5,201 nucleotides of DNA from the NCBI GenBank assembly GCA_012514785.1, contig JAAYZP010000319.1:1-5201 (forward strand), in the 5' to 3' direction. The position numbers and the translations under genes are program-made. The notes beneath the pieces were generated by a model. That model saw nothing but the letters and a program-made list of their open reading frames with translations, did no database searches and had not been told where the DNA came from. This DNA comes from Propionibacterium sp. Its GTDB lineage: Bacteria > Actinomycetota > Actinomycetes > Propionibacteriales > Propionibacteriaceae. The stretch's first letter is position 1, and each line of letters starts with the position of its first letter. This document shows, piece by piece, positions 4,660 through 5,201 of the stretch.

Positions 4660-5201
4660 GTGACCTCCGACCCGACCGCGCCCACCGTCGGCGTGGGCCC
4701 GCATCCCGAGCCCTGGCCCGATGACGAGCGCTACGACCCCGAACTCCTGCGCGACGGCGACCGCCGCAACGTGCTCGACGAATACCGCTACTGGAAGCTG
4801 GAAGCCATCGTCGCCGACCTCGACGAGCGGCGCGCCCCGCTGCACGTCGCGATCCAGAACTGGGAGCACGACTTCAACATCGGATCCATGGTGCGCACGG
4901 CCAACGCGTTCAACGTCGCCGCGGTGCACATCGTCGGCAAGCGGCGCTGGAACCGGCGCGGGGCGATGGTCACCGACCGCTACCTCCACGTCCACCACCA
5001 CGACGACGAGGCCTCCCTGTTCGCGCACCTGGCCGAGCGCGGGGTCACGGCGGTCGGCATCGACAACCTGCCCGGCTCCGTCCCGCTGGAGACGACGGAA
5101 CTGCCCCGCGCGACGTGCCTCGTGTTCGGCTCCGAGGGTCCGGGGCTCACGGACGCGATGGTCGCGGGCTGCGAGCGGCTCGTCGCGATCACCCAGTACG
5201 G
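4660..5201 (+). CDS. SpoU/TrmH-family RNA 2'-O-methyltransferase, 3' end missing
   Basis: The first 180 residues of a SPOUT-class enzyme that transfers a methyl group from SAM to a ribose 2'-OH in tRNA or rRNA. Motif 1 is NIGSMVRTANAFN (73-85), with Asn73 and the catalytic Arg79. Motif 2 is VFGSEGPGL (155-163). The window ends inside motif 3, just after ITQY (177-180), where the conserved Ser/Asn part of the deep trefoil knot should follow. An extension of about 60 residues precedes the catalytic domain, rich in Asp, Arg and Pro at first. The GTG start is chosen from the upstream -10 box and because the frame has no earlier supported start. The target nucleotide cannot be inferred. pyrE and a SpoU methyltransferase are also close neighbours in mycobacteria, so this proximity is probably ancestral. 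Confidence 0.9.
   Translation, partial: MTSDPTAPTVGVGPHPEPWPDDERYDPELLRDGDRRNVLDEYRYWKLEAIVADLDERRAPLHVAIQNWEHDFNIGSMVRTANAFNVAAVHIVGKRRWNRRGAMVTDRYLHVHHHDDEASLFAHLAERGVTAVGIDNLPGSVPLETTELPRATCLVFGSEGPGLTDAMVAGCERLVAITQY

Noticed and set aside
4984..5010. His/Asp-rich run (HVHHHDDE) in the methyltransferase as a metal site
   Set aside because: It lies between motifs 1 and 2 of a SPOUT domain and is probably a surface segment; nothing else suggests metal binding.
4078..5028. Minus-strand open frame opposite the YceI gene and the methyltransferase
   Set aside because: It crosses the terminator hairpin and the intergenic gap as if absent and lies antisense to two well-supported genes.
1..5201. 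tRNA, rRNA, CRISPR array, insertion sequence or prophage features
   Set aside because: No cloverleaf, regularly spaced repeats, transposase or integrase motifs, or terminal repeats were seen; base composition is uniform except the small AT-rich promoter near 3983-4030.

Overview
The window reads as ordinary chromosome from a high-GC Gram-positive bacterium (Actinomycetota). The evidence is a strong G/C bias at third codon positions, GTG and TTG starts, two promoter/start arrangements typical of leaderless mRNAs, and a pyrE...SpoU/TrmH methyltransferase neighbourhood of a kind known in other actinobacteria. A propionibacterial relative is possible but cannot be fixed from sequence alone. All confidently called genes lie on the + strand.

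Layout. At 1-110 there may be the 5' end of a divergent minus-strand gene that leaves the window; 111-227 is the divergent intergenic region, with TTGTG/CACAA dyads and a -10 box just ahead of the first + gene. At 228-1037 lies a stand-alone spermidine-synthase-fold (SpeE-like) protein. A membrane-anchored sortase-fold protein follows at 1047-1700, then pyrE at 1697-2230, which overlaps the sortase gene by 4 nt. These three are packed like one operon. lemA follows at 2283-2897 after 52 nt. A short region at 2898-2999 holds a -10 element, an 11-bp hairpin and a possible 25-codon leader ORF whose stop overlaps the start of the DUF368/PopT-family gene (3000-3989). A regulated-looking promoter precedes a YceI-family gene (4052-4582), which ends at a perfect 14-bp hairpin. 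A SpoU/TrmH RNA methyltransferase begins at 4660 and runs off the right edge.

How the genes fit together. pyrE makes OMP for pyrimidine nucleotides. Several neighbours belong to the envelope: the anchored sortase-like protein, LemA, the undecaprenyl-phosphate transporter family member (PopT) and YceI, a family that binds isoprenoid-type lipids. PopT and YceI side by side are suggestive of polyprenyl-lipid handling, but that link is inference.

Main point of interest. The sortase-like protein keeps the fold motifs and the active-site arginine but lacks both other catalytic residues: the His position is Asn125 and the Cys position is Glu195. It should not be a transpeptidase and would be mis-annotated as an active class E sortase. 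The second point is the leader in front of popT: promoter, small ORF, hairpin inside it, and an ATGA stop/start junction.
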